A DNA stretch of 64,000 nt from Billgrantia ethanolica (GTDB taxonomy: Bacteria > Pseudomonadota > Gammaproteobacteria > Pseudomonadales > Halomonadaceae), in assembly GCF_021404305.1 (NCBI RefSeq), contig NZ_JABFTX010000005.1, positions 141,491-205,490 of the forward strand, in the 5' to 3' direction. Every line of letters starts with the position of its first letter. Position 1 is the stretch's first letter. Of this stretch, positions 17,998 through 26,820 are shown in pieces. Below the pieces are notes generated by a model. That model was not told the DNA's origin and did no database searches. It worked only from the letters and a program-made list of their open reading frames with translations. Position numbers and translations under genes: made by a program.

Positions 17998-19821
17998 ATG
18001 CTTAGGGAGACCGGTTATGCCGTAACGGCCATTAGCTTGTTGGCTGTGTCGGTGGCGCATGCCAACCAGAATCAACTCGAACTCCAGCAGAACCCGGAAT
18101 ACTGGGCCACTCAGCTGGGCAACTACCAGGGCAACCGCTTCAGCGAACTGGACCAGATCAACCGCGACAACGTGAACGAGCTGCGCTCGGTGTGGCAGTT
18201 CTCCACCGGCGTGCTGCGCGGCCACGAAGGCGGTCCCCTCTATGTCGGCGATGGCCGGCTATATATCCACACCCCCTTCCCCAACAAGGTCTTCGCCCTT
18301 GATCTGGAGGACGAAGGACGTGTGGTCTGGAGCTACGAGCCGGATCAGGATTCCCGCGTCATTCCGGTGATGTGCTGCGACACGGTCAACCGTGGCCTGG
18401 CCTATGCCGACGGCCGCCTGTTCCTCGGCCAGGCCGACAACACCCTGATCGCACTGGATGCCGAGAGCGGTGAGTTGCTGTGGGACGTCAGCAACGGCGA
18501 CCACACCGTCGGCGAAACCAACACCATGTCGCCGCTGGTGGTGCATGACATGGTGATCGTCGGTATCAGCGGCGGCGAATACGGTATCCGCGGTCACATG
18601 ACCGCCTACAACGTCGAGACTGGTGAGATGGTCTGGCGCGGTTATTCCACCGGGCCGGACGACGAAGTGCTGATCGACCCCGAGACCACCCTGATGCTGG
18701 GCGAGCCCATCGGCGAGGCCGACCTCGGCGTCTCCACCTGGCCGGAAGACGAGTGGGAGCGCGGCGGCGGGGCACCCTGGGGCTGGGTCACCTACGACCC
18801 CGACCTCGACCTGATCTACTACGGTACCGGCAACCCCGGCACCTGGAACCCGGATCAGCGCGCCGTCGACGGCGAGCCGGCCGACAACAAGTGGGCCATC
18901 ACCGTGTTTGCCCGCGATCCCAACGACGGCTCGGTCAAGTGGGTGTATCAGAAGGTGCCGTTCGACGAGTGGGACTACGACGGCGTCAACGAGAACCAGC
19001 TGATCGACGTGGAGTTCGAGGGTGAGGAGCGCAAGGGCCTGGCGATCATCGACCGCACCGGCTTCGGTTTCCTGCTCGACCGTGAAACCGGTGAGCTGCT
19101 GGTGGCCGAGAAGTTCGCTCCCGAGACCAACTGGGCCGACAGCTACGACATGGAGACCGGGCGGCCCAACGTCAACGAGGATTACAGCACCTTCCGTCAG
19201 GGGGTGAACGTCAACACCACCGACATCTGTCCCACCGCGATGGGCGCCAAGAACATGCAGCCGAGCGCCTACTCGCCGCGTACCGGCCTGATCTATGCCG
19301 GCATCAACCGCATCTGCATGAACTACGAGCCCTACGAGACCGAGTACGTGGCCGGTCAGCCCTATGTGGGTGCGACCCTGACCATGATGCCTTCGCCCAC
19401 CGAGAACGGCCAGATGGAAGGCCGCATGGGCAGCTTCATCGCCTGGGATCCGGTTGCCGGCGAGACCGTGTGGGAGGTCGACGAGCGTTTCGCGGTGTGG
19501 AGCGGGGCGTTGGCCACGGCCGGTGATCTGGCCTTCTACGGCACGCTCGAAGGTCACGTGAAGGCGGTGGACATCGAGAACGGTGAGGAGCTGTGGCGCT
19601 TCAAGACGCCCTCCGGGATCATCGGCAACGTCAATACCTTCATGCACGAGGGCAAGCAGTACGTGGCCGTGCTCTCCGGGGTCGGCGGCTGGGCCGGTAT
19701 CGGCCTGGCAGCGGGACTCGAGGATCCCGAAGAGGGCCTCGGTGCCGTGGGCGTGTTCTCCGCGCTGGGTGACTACACCAAGCTCGGTGGCGTGCTGACG
19801 GTCTTCGCTCTGCCCGATTGA
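17998..19821 (+). CDS. xoxF: Lanthanide-type PQQ-dependent alcohol dehydrogenase (XoxF/ExaF-like)
   Basis: A 607-residue periplasmic quinoprotein with a 22-residue signal peptide (ending SVAHA) and an eight-bladed propeller. The adjacent PQQ-contacting cysteines are C126-C127. Metal ligands are E194 (GGEYG), N279 (GTGNPG), catalytic D326 and, two residues on, D328 (WDYDG). The extra Asp is the signature of lanthanide-dependent enzymes; calcium MxaF/ExaA types lack it. It oxidises methanol, ethanol or similar alcohols and passes electrons to the cytochrome c encoded next. The ATG has GGAG upstream. XoxF versus ExaF/PedH substrate range cannot be decided here. Confidence 0.92.
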   Translation: MLRETGYAVTAISLLAVSVAHANQNQLELQQNPEYWATQLGNYQGNRFSELDQINRDNVNELRSVWQFSTGVLRGHEGGPLYVGDGRLYIHTPFPNKVFALDLEDEGRVVWSYEPDQDSRVIPVMCCDTVNRGLAYADGRLFLGQADNTLIALDAESGELLWDVSNGDHTVGETNTMSPLVVHDMVIVGISGGEYGIRGHMTAYNVETGEMVWRGYSTGPDDEVLIDPETTLMLGEPIGEADLGVSTWPEDEWERGGGAPWGWVTYDPDLDLIYYGTGNPGTWNPDQRAVDGEPADNKWAITVFARDPNDGSVKWVYQKVPFDEWDYDGVNENQLIDVEFEGEERKGLAIIDRTGFGFLLDRETGELLVAEKFAPETNWADSYDMETGRPNVNEDYSTFRQGVNVNTTDICPTAMGAKNMQPSAYSPRTGLIYAGINRICMNYEPYETEYVAGQPYVGATLTMMPSPTENGQMEGRMGSFIAWDPVAGETVWEVDERFAVWSGALATAGDLAFYGTLEGHVKAVDIENGEELWRFKTPSGIIGNVNTFMHEGKQYVAVLSGVGGWAGIGLAAGLEDPEEGLGAVGVFSALGDYTKLGGVLTVFALPD

Positions 19822-19834
19822 GCGGGTCTGGCCG

Positions 19835-19865
19835 GGGCGGGAATGGCCATTTGCCATTCCCGCCC
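19835..19865 (+). terminator. Intercistronic hairpin after the xoxF-like gene
   Basis: A perfect 13-bp stem (19835-19847 with 19853-19865) with a 5-nt loop follows the dehydrogenase stop by 13 bp. The downstream sequence is only moderately T-rich, so partial termination or mRNA 3'-end protection is likely, raising dehydrogenase over downstream proteins. Confidence 0.6.
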
Positions 19866-19932
19866 ATCCTCTTTCACTTCGGCAGCAGGTGGTCTCCTCG
19901 TGGCCGAAGCGGTTACCAGAAGGATGTGCTGC

Positions 19933-20427
19933 ATGACGGTATTTGCACGTTTTCACGTTGTTCCCGCACTGTTCCTCACCCTGGGGCTGGCTTCCGCCGC
20001 CCTTGCCGACGAGCATCGCGTCACCGGCGATGGACCCGGCGCCTTTGTCGTCGAGGATGGCAAGGTCGATCCCGATACCTACGAGGGTTACCTCGTCTAT
20101 ACCCGGGCCTGCATGGCCTGCCACGGGCCCGACGGCATGGGCTCCTCGTTCGCCCCCAACCTGATTCGCGCGGCCGAGCGGCGTGGCTGGGAGAACTTCG
20201 CCGGCACCATCGCCTCGGGGCGCGAAGTGCAACCCGGGCAGGTGATGCCCTCCTTCGCCGACGACCCCTACGTCATGGGCAACATTCCCAAACTCTTCAG
20301 CTACATGCGAGCGCGCGGCGAGGGCGGCCTGGGGCGAGGTCGTCCGCAGATCATCGAGTCGATGCAGGAGCAAGCCGAGGAGAACGGCGACGACAAGGCC
20401 GCTGAGGAAGCGAACGCCAAGGAGTGA
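19933..20427 (+). CDS. Periplasmic cytochrome c (XoxG-like electron acceptor)
   Basis: A 164-residue class I cytochrome c with a signal peptide (to about residue 25, ALADEH) and one haem site CMACH at residues 60-64. Met105 in GQVMPSF is the probable sixth ligand. The C-terminus is acidic and Ala/Glu-rich. It follows the XoxF-like gene by 111 bp, the position of the dedicated XoxG/cytochrome cL electron acceptor, and is called as such by context. ATG 19933 is preferred; ATG 19924 is in frame and would add three residues. Confidence 0.88.
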   Translation: MTVFARFHVVPALFLTLGLASAALADEHRVTGDGPGAFVVEDGKVDPDTYEGYLVYTRACMACHGPDGMGSSFAPNLIRAAERRGWENFAGTIASGREVQPGQVMPSFADDPYVMGNIPKLFSYMRARGEGGLGRGRPQIIESMQEQAEENGDDKAAEEANAKE

Positions 20428-20469
20428 GCCCGCTCCATTCGCGACATCATTTCCTGAAGCGGAGGATGC

Positions 20470-21312
20470 ATGAGAGCAGCCTGTCGTCAGTCATTGCAGG
20501 CGTTGGCCGTGGCCCTGGGGCTGGCCGCTGCCGTGGGTGCCTTAGCCAATCCCCCCGAGCGCCAGGAGCGCGAGGCCCTGCGGGTCTGCGCCGACGGCAA
20601 CAATCTGCCCTTCAGCAACCAGGCCGGCGAAGGGTTCGAGAACCGTATCGCCGAGCTGATGGCCGAAGACCTCGGCGTGCCGCTGACCTACGTCTGGGCG
20701 CCCCAGGTCATGGGCTTCGTACGCAACACCCTGGAGCTGCGCGTATGCGACGTGATGATCGGCGTCGTGGCGGGCTACGACTTCGTGCAGAACACCAACC
20801 CCTACTACCGTTCGGTCTATGCGCTGGTGGTACGTGAGGACTCCGAGCTTGACGCCACTCGGCTGAGCGATCCGGTCTTTGCCGGGCGTCGCATCGGCGT
20901 GGTGGCCGAGACCCCGCCGCTGGTGCCGCTGCGGCGAACCGGCGCGCGCATCCAGGGCTATCCGCTGATGGTCGATACGCGCGTGCGTGCCCCGGTGCGC
21001 GATGCCATTGCCGACGTCGCCGAAGGCGTGACCGAGGGAGCGGTGCTGTGGGGGCCGCTGGCCGGCTACTACGCGGCGCGCCAGGACCCGCCGCTCAAGG
21101 TCGTGCCGCTGATCGACGACGACTCAGATGCCACCCTCGACTATCGCATCACCATGGGTGTGCGCCGCGGCGAGCCCCACTGGAAGGACTGGATCAACGA
21201 CTTCATCGAGCGCCGCCAGGGGGAGATCGACGCCATCCTGCGCGAGTATGACGTGCCGCTGCTCGACCGCCGCGGCCGGCTGCTGGATACGGATGAAGGA
21301 GATGGGGCATGA
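20470..21312 (+). CDS. xoxJ: Quinoprotein-associated periplasmic binding protein (XoxJ/MoxJ-like)
   Basis: A 280-residue secreted protein of the amino-acid-type solute-binding fold (signal peptide to about residue 26, VGALA). The LRVCADGNNLPFSNQ opening after the signal, CDVMIGVVAGYD and the C-terminal DVPLLD segment are typical of the MoxJ/XoxJ group encoded with PQQ alcohol dehydrogenases, thought to help activate or mature the dehydrogenase. A GGAGG site precedes the ATG. It shares 4 bp with the next gene. Confidence 0.9.
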   Translation: MRAACRQSLQALAVALGLAAAVGALANPPERQEREALRVCADGNNLPFSNQAGEGFENRIAELMAEDLGVPLTYVWAPQVMGFVRNTLELRVCDVMIGVVAGYDFVQNTNPYYRSVYALVVREDSELDATRLSDPVFAGRRIGVVAETPPLVPLRRTGARIQGYPLMVDTRVRAPVRDAIADVAEGVTEGAVLWGPLAGYYAARQDPPLKVVPLIDDDSDATLDYRITMGVRRGEPHWKDWINDFIERRQGEIDAILREYDVPLLDRRGRLLDTDEGDGA

Positions 21313-21962
21313 GCCGTGTACGACCATTCGCCCCCCTGCTGCTGGGAGTCGGCTTCACGCTGGCGCTGTTCGCGGCGACCGAGACCGAGGCCCAGCGCGC
21401 TGCGGCGGGACCACCCGACTGGCCCTGCGTGCAGCGGCTCATCCCCGAGCTGGCCTGGGGCACCATCTGGACCGGGCCCTCGCCGGAGGAGCTGGAGCAG
21501 GACTGGTGGGAGGACGAGGAGGTCGGCCGGGTGGCGCGCTTTGCCACCTCGCGTGCGACGCCGGAAGAACAGGCCCAGGCGCGGGTGCGCGAATTCGTCG
21601 AGTCGCTGACCGAGGAGCAGGCCGACGAAGAGGTCGAGCGGCGCCTGACCCTGCTCTTCGCCGGGCTGTTCGAGCTCACCAATCGCGAGCGGCGGCGCAC
21701 CATCGAAGGGATTCGCAGCGCTTCCCGCGCCCAGCTGGCACGCCTGGCAACCATCTCGGCCATGGTCGACGAACTCGAGGAACGGCGTGCCGAGGAGAGC
21801 GCCGACGCGGCCGAGCTCGAGCGACTCTCCGAGGCGCTGTTCTGGGAGCAGCGCACTTTTCAGCAGCGTCAGCAGGCGCTGCCGGCCATGTGCGAGCAGC
21901 CCTATCTGCTCGAGGAGAAGCTGTCGCGCATGGTGCGCACGATCATGGCGCGCATGCCATGA
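21309..21962 (+). CDS. Uncharacterised secreted protein in the quinoprotein cluster
   Basis: A 217-residue protein with a signal peptide (about 1-28, ATETEAQ), a WPC motif (C40) and a second cysteine C195 near the end, which could form one disulphide. The middle (80-190) is highly charged and helical, probably coiled coil. The start overlaps the XoxJ-like stop (ATGA), so it belongs to the operon. I recognise no enzyme motif; a structural or accessory role with the dehydrogenase or with the following ABC system is inferred only from position. Confidence 0.75.
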   Translation: MSRVRPFAPLLLGVGFTLALFAATETEAQRAAAGPPDWPCVQRLIPELAWGTIWTGPSPEELEQDWWEDEEVGRVARFATSRATPEEQAQARVREFVESLTEEQADEEVERRLTLLFAGLFELTNRERRRTIEGIRSASRAQLARLATISAMVDELEERRAEESADAAELERLSEALFWEQRTFQQRQQALPAMCEQPYLLEEKLSRMVRTIMARMP

Positions 21963-22024
21963 AGCATCGGCTAGAGCAGCATGACAACGACAACAGCGGC
22001 AGTGCGGCTGCCTGAGGAGTGCTT

Positions 22025-23236
22025 ATGAGTACGCTACCGCGAGCCTTTCGCTGGCTGGCGCTGGGAGGGCTGGCGCTGGGCCTGGGGTGGTCGCCCCTGG
22101 TGCCGGCCGATACGCCGGCGTCCATCGTCGTGGGGTATCTGGGCATGGAGCGCCCCGACGACCAGGAGCCGCTCTCGGTGCTCGATCCCGTGATCGACGA
22201 CGAAGGGCTGCAGGGCGCTCGCCTGGGCATCAACGACAACAACGCCACGGCTCAGTTTCTGGGCCAGGAGTTCGTCTTTCACGAGGCGGTGGTGGCTCAG
22301 GGCGGCGACGTCGGCGAGGCGCTGGAGAGCCTGGTCGAGCGGGGCGTCGAGTGGATCGTCAGTGGCCTGCCCGCCGCGGCGCTCAATGAAGTGATGGCGC
22401 ACCCCGCCCGCGGTGGCCGGGTGGTGTTCAACGCCTGGGCGCCGGACGACGAGCTGCGCGGCGAGGCATGCCACCCGGAGCTCTATCACACCACGCCGAG
22501 CCGGCGCATGCTGGCCGACGCCCTGGCCCAGTTCCTTGGCTTCAAGCAGTGGGACCGCTGGGCGCTGGTCTACGGCAACACCGACGAGGATCGCATCCTG
22601 GCCGACGTGCTGCGCGCCTCGGCCGAGCGCTACGGCCATCGCGTCGTGGGCGACAGGATGTGGCCTCACGACCCCATGGCACGCCGCGCCGAGGGCGGTT
22701 TCCACGCCATCCAGCGCGAGATCCCGGTGTTCCTGCAGGACCTGCCCGAGCACGACGTGCTGGTGATTGCCGACGAGACCGATTATTTCGGCGAATACTT
22801 CCCCTTCCAGACCTGGGCCCCACGCCCGGTGGTCGGCACCCAAGGCCTGATGGCCACGCCCTGGCATCGGGCTCACGAGTCCTGGGGCGCGGTGCAGCTG
22901 CAGCGGCGCTTCGAGAAGCTCGCCGACCGCTGGATGACGCCGCGGGATTTCGGCGCCTGGCTGGCGCTGCGCTCGCTGGGTGAAGCGACGGCCCGCACCG
23001 GCTCCGTCGAGCGCGATGCCGTGCTCGACTACATGCTCAGCGAGGAGTTCGAGCTTGCCGGCTACCTGGGCTTCCCGGTCAGCTATCGCACCTGGAACCA
23101 TCAGCTACGCCAGCCCATCCTGATCACCGGACCGCGCATGGTGGCCTCGGTGTCGCCACAGGAGGGCTATCTGCATCCACGCACGCCGCTCGATGCACTC
23201 GGCGCCGACGAGGGGGAATCACAATGCCGCTTCTGA
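22025..23236 (+). CDS. PQQ-cluster ABC transporter substrate-binding protein (type I fold)
   Basis: A 403-residue periplasmic protein with a signal peptide (about 1-29, SPLVPA). It resembles branched-chain-amino-acid-type (type I) binding proteins of the group always found with PQQ alcohol dehydrogenase clusters. Motifs seen include LGINDNNATAQFLGQ and the C-terminal QLRQPILITGPRMVAS. It probably works with the ABC ATPase and permease encoded at 24.2-25.8 kb. Ligand unknown. ATG 22025 has AGGAG upstream and is preferred over GTG 22019. It overlaps the next gene by 13 bp. Confidence 0.85.
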   Translation: MSTLPRAFRWLALGGLALGLGWSPLVPADTPASIVVGYLGMERPDDQEPLSVLDPVIDDEGLQGARLGINDNNATAQFLGQEFVFHEAVVAQGGDVGEALESLVERGVEWIVSGLPAAALNEVMAHPARGGRVVFNAWAPDDELRGEACHPELYHTTPSRRMLADALAQFLGFKQWDRWALVYGNTDEDRILADVLRASAERYGHRVVGDRMWPHDPMARRAEGGFHAIQREIPVFLQDLPEHDVLVIADETDYFGEYFPFQTWAPRPVVGTQGLMATPWHRAHESWGAVQLQRRFEKLADRWMTPRDFGAWLALRSLGEATARTGSVERDAVLDYMLSEEFELAGYLGFPVSYRTWNHQLRQPILITGPRMVASVSPQEGYLHPRTPLDALGADEGESQCRF

Positions 23237-24216
23237 ACCGCATGATCTCGCCCGGCCTGCTCGGGCTGGCGCTGGGGGCGCTGGTGCTACTGCCCGCCAG
23301 CGCCCAGGCGGAGCGCATCTTCGTCTCCAACGAGAAGGACAACACCATCTCGGTCATCGATGGGGCGAGCCTCGAGGTGGTGGAGACCATCAGCGTGGGG
23401 CGGCGGCCGCGGTCGATGGCCTTCAGCAGCGACGGCAGCGAGTTGTTCGTGGCGGTGGGCGACGACGAGGCCATCGACATGATCGATCTGGAGACGCTGC
23501 AGGTGGTGCGCAGCCAGGCCTCGGGCGACGATCCGGAGGTGATCCGCGTCGACCCCAACCGGCCCTACATCTACGTCTCCAACGAGGACGACAACATCGT
23601 CTCGGTGCTCGACTACGAGCGTCGCACACTGGTCACCGAGATCCCGGTGGGGGTCGAGCCGGAAGGGCTCGGCATCAGTCCAGACGGGCGCTGGCTGGTC
23701 TCCACCACCGAGACTTCCAACATGGCCCACATCATCGACACCGAGACCATGGAAGCGGTGTATCACCGCCTGGTGGGCGCCCGTCCGCGCCACGCCGAGT
23801 TCACCCATGACGGCCGTGAGGCCTGGGTCTCGGCGGAGATCGCCGGCACCGTGTCGATCCTCGACATGGAAGAGACCTTCGACGTCAAGCACGTGATCCG
23901 CTTCGACGTACCTGGCGTACCGCGGGAAACTGTGCAGGCAGTGGGGGTGGCCTTGACCTCAGACGGTCGCTACGGCTTCGTCGCCCTGGGGCCCTCCAAC
24001 CGGGTGGCGGTGGTCGACCAGCAGACCTACGAAGTACTCGACTACATCCTGGTCGGCCAGCGGGTCTGGCATCTGGCGCTCAACGGCGACGAAAGCCGGC
24101 TCTACACCACCAACGGGGTCAGCGGCGACGTCACCATGATCGAGGTGGATAGCCTGCGGGCCGTCAAGTCGATACCGGTGGGGCGCTTCCCCTGGGGCGT
24201 GATCGTCGAGCCGTGA
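23224..24216 (+). CDS. PQQ-cluster YVTN-type beta-propeller protein
   Basis: A 330-residue secreted protein (signal peptide to about residue 29, SAQA) built of repeated YVTN-like blades such as IFVSNEKDNTISVIDGASLEVV, repeated roughly every 42 residues. It is the beta-propeller that accompanies PQQ alcohol dehydrogenase ABC systems. Role not established; propellers of this kind may bind a small molecule or metal in the periplasm. It overlaps the upstream and downstream genes by a few bases. Confidence 0.88.
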   Translation: MPLLNRMISPGLLGLALGALVLLPASAQAERIFVSNEKDNTISVIDGASLEVVETISVGRRPRSMAFSSDGSELFVAVGDDEAIDMIDLETLQVVRSQASGDDPEVIRVDPNRPYIYVSNEDDNIVSVLDYERRTLVTEIPVGVEPEGLGISPDGRWLVSTTETSNMAHIIDTETMEAVYHRLVGARPRHAEFTHDGREAWVSAEIAGTVSILDMEETFDVKHVIRFDVPGVPRETVQAVGVALTSDGRYGFVALGPSNRVAVVDQQTYEVLDYILVGQRVWHLALNGDESRLYTTNGVSGDVTMIEVDSLRAVKSIPVGRFPWGVIVEP

Positions 24217-24977
24217 GCGAGGCGAACGATGCAGCCGCACTGGCGCTGGAGGTGGGCGGGCTGAGTTTCGCCTATGCCGGCAGGCCGGCGCTGGACGACG
24301 TCTCCCTGGCCGTTAAGGCCGGGGAGTTCGTCGTGCTGCTCGGACCCAACGGCGCCGGCAAGACCACGCTGTTCTCGCTGATCACCCGACTGCACGATCG
24401 CCGCCGGGGCGAGATCCGCATCGGCGGCTTCGACGTGCGCCGCCAGGCAGTGCAGGCCCACGCCCGCATCGGCGCGGTGTTCCAGCAGCCGACCCTGGAC
24501 CTCGATCTCAGCGTGATGCAGAACCTGGCCTACCACGGCGCCCTGCACGGCATGTCGAGCGGAGAAGCGAAGCGGCGCGCGCTGGTTCAGCTCGAGCGGG
24601 TGGGGCTGGCCGACCAGCGCCGCACACGGGTACGTCGCCTCTCCGGAGGCCAGCGACGGCGAGTGGAGATCGCCCGGGGCCTGATGCACGAGCCGCGCCT
24701 GCTGCTGCTCGACGAACCCACCGTGGGGCTCGACATCGCTTCGCGCCGCGACCTGGTCGAGCATGCCCATCGGCTGTGCGCCGAGGCGGGCGTGGCGGTG
24801 CTGTGGGCTACGCACCTGATCGACGAGGTGCGCCCCGGCGATCGGGTCGCGGTGCTGCACCGCGGGCGGCTGCTGGCCGACGAGCACGGCGAGACGTTGA
24901 CCGCCCGGCTCGGCGTCGAGACCCTGGGCGAGGCCTTCGACCGTCTCGTCGGGGGAAAGGAGACCGCATGCGAGTGA
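24213..24977 (+). CDS. ABC transporter ATP-binding protein (PedA-like)
   Basis: A 254-residue ABC ATPase with Walker A GPNGAGKT (about residues 46-53), signature LSGGQRRR (about 145-152), Walker B LLLLDEPT and the switch His in WATHL. It starts with GTG at 24213, overlapping the propeller gene's stop (GTGA). With the next gene it forms the exporter-type ABC-2 pair of the Pseudomonas ped cluster for 2-phenylethanol oxidation. The exported or imported substrate is unknown. Confidence 0.92.
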   Translation: MSEANDAAALALEVGGLSFAYAGRPALDDVSLAVKAGEFVVLLGPNGAGKTTLFSLITRLHDRRRGEIRIGGFDVRRQAVQAHARIGAVFQQPTLDLDLSVMQNLAYHGALHGMSSGEAKRRALVQLERVGLADQRRTRVRRLSGGQRRRVEIARGLMHEPRLLLLDEPTVGLDIASRRDLVEHAHRLCAEAGVAVLWATHLIDEVRPGDRVAVLHRGRLLADEHGETLTARLGVETLGEAFDRLVGGKETACE

Positions 24978-25768
24978 TGCCCTGGCTGCACTGTCTGCGC
25001 GGCGTAGTGGGGCGGGAGCTGCTGCGCTTCCTGCACCAGCGCAGCCGCTTTCTCGCTGCGCTGGTGCGCCCCCTGGTGTGGCTGTTCGTGTTCGCCGCCG
25101 GCTTTCGCATGGCGCTGGGGGTGGCCATGACCGAACCCTACCAGACCTACATCCTCTATGAGGTCTACATCGTGCCGGGGCTGGTGGGCATGATTCAGCT
25201 GTTCAACGGCATGCAGAGCTCGCTCTCCATGGTCTACGACCGCGAGATGGGCAGCATGCGGGTGCTGCTGGTCAGCCCCTTCCCGCGCTGGTACCTGCTG
25301 GTGTGCAAGCTGCTGGCCAGCACCCTGGTGTCGGTGGTGCAGGTCTACGTCTTTCTGGCCATCGCCTGGGCCTACGGCATCCAGGCGCCGGCGATGGGCT
25401 ATCTCTACCTGCTGCCGGCGCTGCTGATCACCGGCTTCCTGGTCGGTGCGCTGGGGCTGCTGCTCTCCTCCTTCATCCGCCAGCTGGAGAACTTCGCCGG
25501 GGTGATGAACTTCGTCATCTTCCCGATGTTCTTCCTTTCCTCGGCGCTCTACCCGCTGTGGCGCATCCGCGAGGGCAGCTATCTGGTCTATCAGATCGCT
25601 GCGCTCAATCCCTTCACCCACGCCGTGGAGATGATCCGCTTCGCCATGTACGAGCGCTTCAACGCCGAGGCGGTGGCGATCAGCGTGGCGGTGGCGGCGG
25701 TGCTGCTGGTGCTGGCGATCGTGGGTTATAACCCGTCCCGCGGCATGATGGCCCGCAAGGGAAGCTGA
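24968..25768 (+). CDS. ABC-2 type permease (PedC-like)
   Basis: A 266-residue ABC-2 membrane protein with six hydrophobic segments and the DREMGSMRVLLVSPFPRWYLL stretch of the ABC-2 fold (about residues 92-112). It overlaps the ATPase gene by 10 bp. It ends the eight-gene quinoprotein operon, and the next gene is convergent. Family membership follows the ped ABC system; substrate unknown. Confidence 0.92.
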   Translation: MRVMPWLHCLRGVVGRELLRFLHQRSRFLAALVRPLVWLFVFAAGFRMALGVAMTEPYQTYILYEVYIVPGLVGMIQLFNGMQSSLSMVYDREMGSMRVLLVSPFPRWYLLVCKLLASTLVSVVQVYVFLAIAWAYGIQAPAMGYLYLLPALLITGFLVGALGLLLSSFIRQLENFAGVMNFVIFPMFFLSSALYPLWRIREGSYLVYQIAALNPFTHAVEMIRFAMYERFNAEAVAISVAVAAVLLVLAIVGYNPSRGMMARKGS

Positions 25769-25808
25769 AGCTCCAGCGTCCCCCAAGGGTGGCAGTGACG
25801 GCTGAGCG

Positions 25809-26225
25809 TCAGGGAGTGCCCTGGCTCTCCTGGCCCTGGCTTTCCAGGCTGCGGTACTCCAGATAGTCGATGATGCGCTGGCGGGTGCGCGGGTCGAGCT
25901 CCCACAGCACCATGCGGTTGCCGGGCAGGAAGGTGGCGGGCCCGGCCAGGAAGGCGTCGAGGGTGTCGCGATCCCAGGTCAGCTCGGCCTGTTCGAAGGC
26001 GGCGGAGTAGTCGAACTCCTCGATGCTGCCCGCCGGGCGCCCGAACACCTCGTGCAGACTGGGGCCGGCCAGGTGGCGGCCGGGTTCGATGCTGTGGCAG
26101 CCGACGCACTGGGCGCGGAACAGCCGCTCGCCCTCGGCATGACCGTCAGCCAAGGCCGTCAGCGGAGCGCTCCAGAGCGTGATCGTGGCGAGTAGCAGGC
26201 CGGCAGTGAAGCGAGGTCTGGGCAT
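25809..26225 (-). CDS. Small periplasmic cytochrome c (c2/c550-like)
   Basis: A 138-residue class I cytochrome c. A signal peptide (ending TALADG) is followed by the haem motif CVGCH at residues 40-44 and a GPSLHEVFGR segment like mitochondrial/c2 cytochromes; the sixth ligand is probably the Met in FLPGNRM near residue 105. The C-terminus has Ser/Gln-rich repeats. It is convergent with the ABC permease and may be a further carrier between the quinoprotein and the terminal oxidase. It is coupled to the gene before it. Confidence 0.9.
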   Translation of the reverse strand: MPRPRFTAGLLLATITLWSAPLTALADGHAEGERLFRAQCVGCHSIEPGRHLAGPSLHEVFGRPAGSIEEFDYSAAFEQAELTWDRDTLDAFLAGPATFLPGNRMVLWELDPRTRQRIIDYLEYRSLESQGQESQGTP

Positions 26226-26587
26226 CAGAAGCAGCGCAGGTTGGCGTCGGCCTGGGCCTGGTTCAGGGCCTGCACCTGGTCCTGCATGCCGCGTTCAGTG
26301 CGGAACAGCACGCCGAGCTCGCCGCGCTGGTCCTGCATGCCCATTACCGTCTCGACCTGTTCGTAGGTTTCGTAGGGCAGATGCTCGGCGATCACGTCGA
26401 TGCTGCAGGCGCACTTCTGCATGGTCAGGTAGCTGTTGCCGTTGGCTGCCATGCAGCCCAGCACGTAATCGACGCGGGCTTCGGTAGGGTAGTCGTTGGC
26501 CAGGCCGGGCAAGGCGAAGCCAACGAGCAGGCAGGCGAGGAGCGAGGGGCGCAGCACGCGTGCCGTCGTGGTCCGAAGTCGAGGCAT
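26225..26587 (-). CDS. Conserved secreted four-cysteine protein
   Basis: A 120-residue protein with a signal peptide (about 1-31, LPGLAND) and, after it, four cysteines: C45, C59, C61 and C119, in GCM, KCACSID and RCF. This spacing and its place beside PQQ alcohol dehydrogenase genes suggest a small disulphide-stabilised periplasmic partner. It starts at 26587 and its stop overlaps the cytochrome start by one base. I do not recognise a characterised function. Confidence 0.75.
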   Translation of the reverse strand: MPRLRTTTARVLRPSLLACLLVGFALPGLANDYPTEARVDYVLGCMAANGNSYLTMQKCACSIDVIAEHLPYETYEQVETVMGMQDQRGELGVLFRTERGMQDQVQALNQAQADANLRCF

Positions 26588-26790
26588 TGTTGTTGTCCTC
26601 CGGATGATAAGGGCGCATGGAGACGCCGGGAGCGTATGGCTTCAAGGTATGGCAGTCGGCGCTGATTTTCCACCGTGAGCCGTGGCCTATCGCGTCTATG
26701 AAGAAAGCCTATGAGCCGTTGGCGGAAGGCCCCGATAATCTGCACAGGTCGGCCGAGGCCGATTGTCTGCAATCCCTGCATGACATTTTC

Positions 26791-26815
26791 AGCCCGCCGC
26801 TCGGCGGGCTTTTTA
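26791..26815 (+). terminator. Strong rho-independent terminator without an upstream gene
   Basis: A 9-bp GC stem (26791-26799 with 26802-26810) with a 2-nt loop runs directly into five T residues on the plus strand. On the minus strand the same stem is followed by GAAAA, so it is oriented for plus-strand RNA. The transcript it ends is unknown; a small RNA is possible. Confidence 0.65.
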
Positions 26816-26820
26816 CTGCA

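Noticed and set aside
18259..20373. 704-codon open frame antisense to the xoxF-like and cytochrome genes
   Set aside because: It mirrors strongly coding genes on the other strand in high-GC DNA, has low-complexity His/Gly/Val-rich composition and no domain.
21959..22015. 18-codon ORF after the WPC protein
   Set aside because: It overlaps the previous stop, has a His/Asn/Asp/Ser-rich sequence and no distinct ribosome site; too little support to call a gene.
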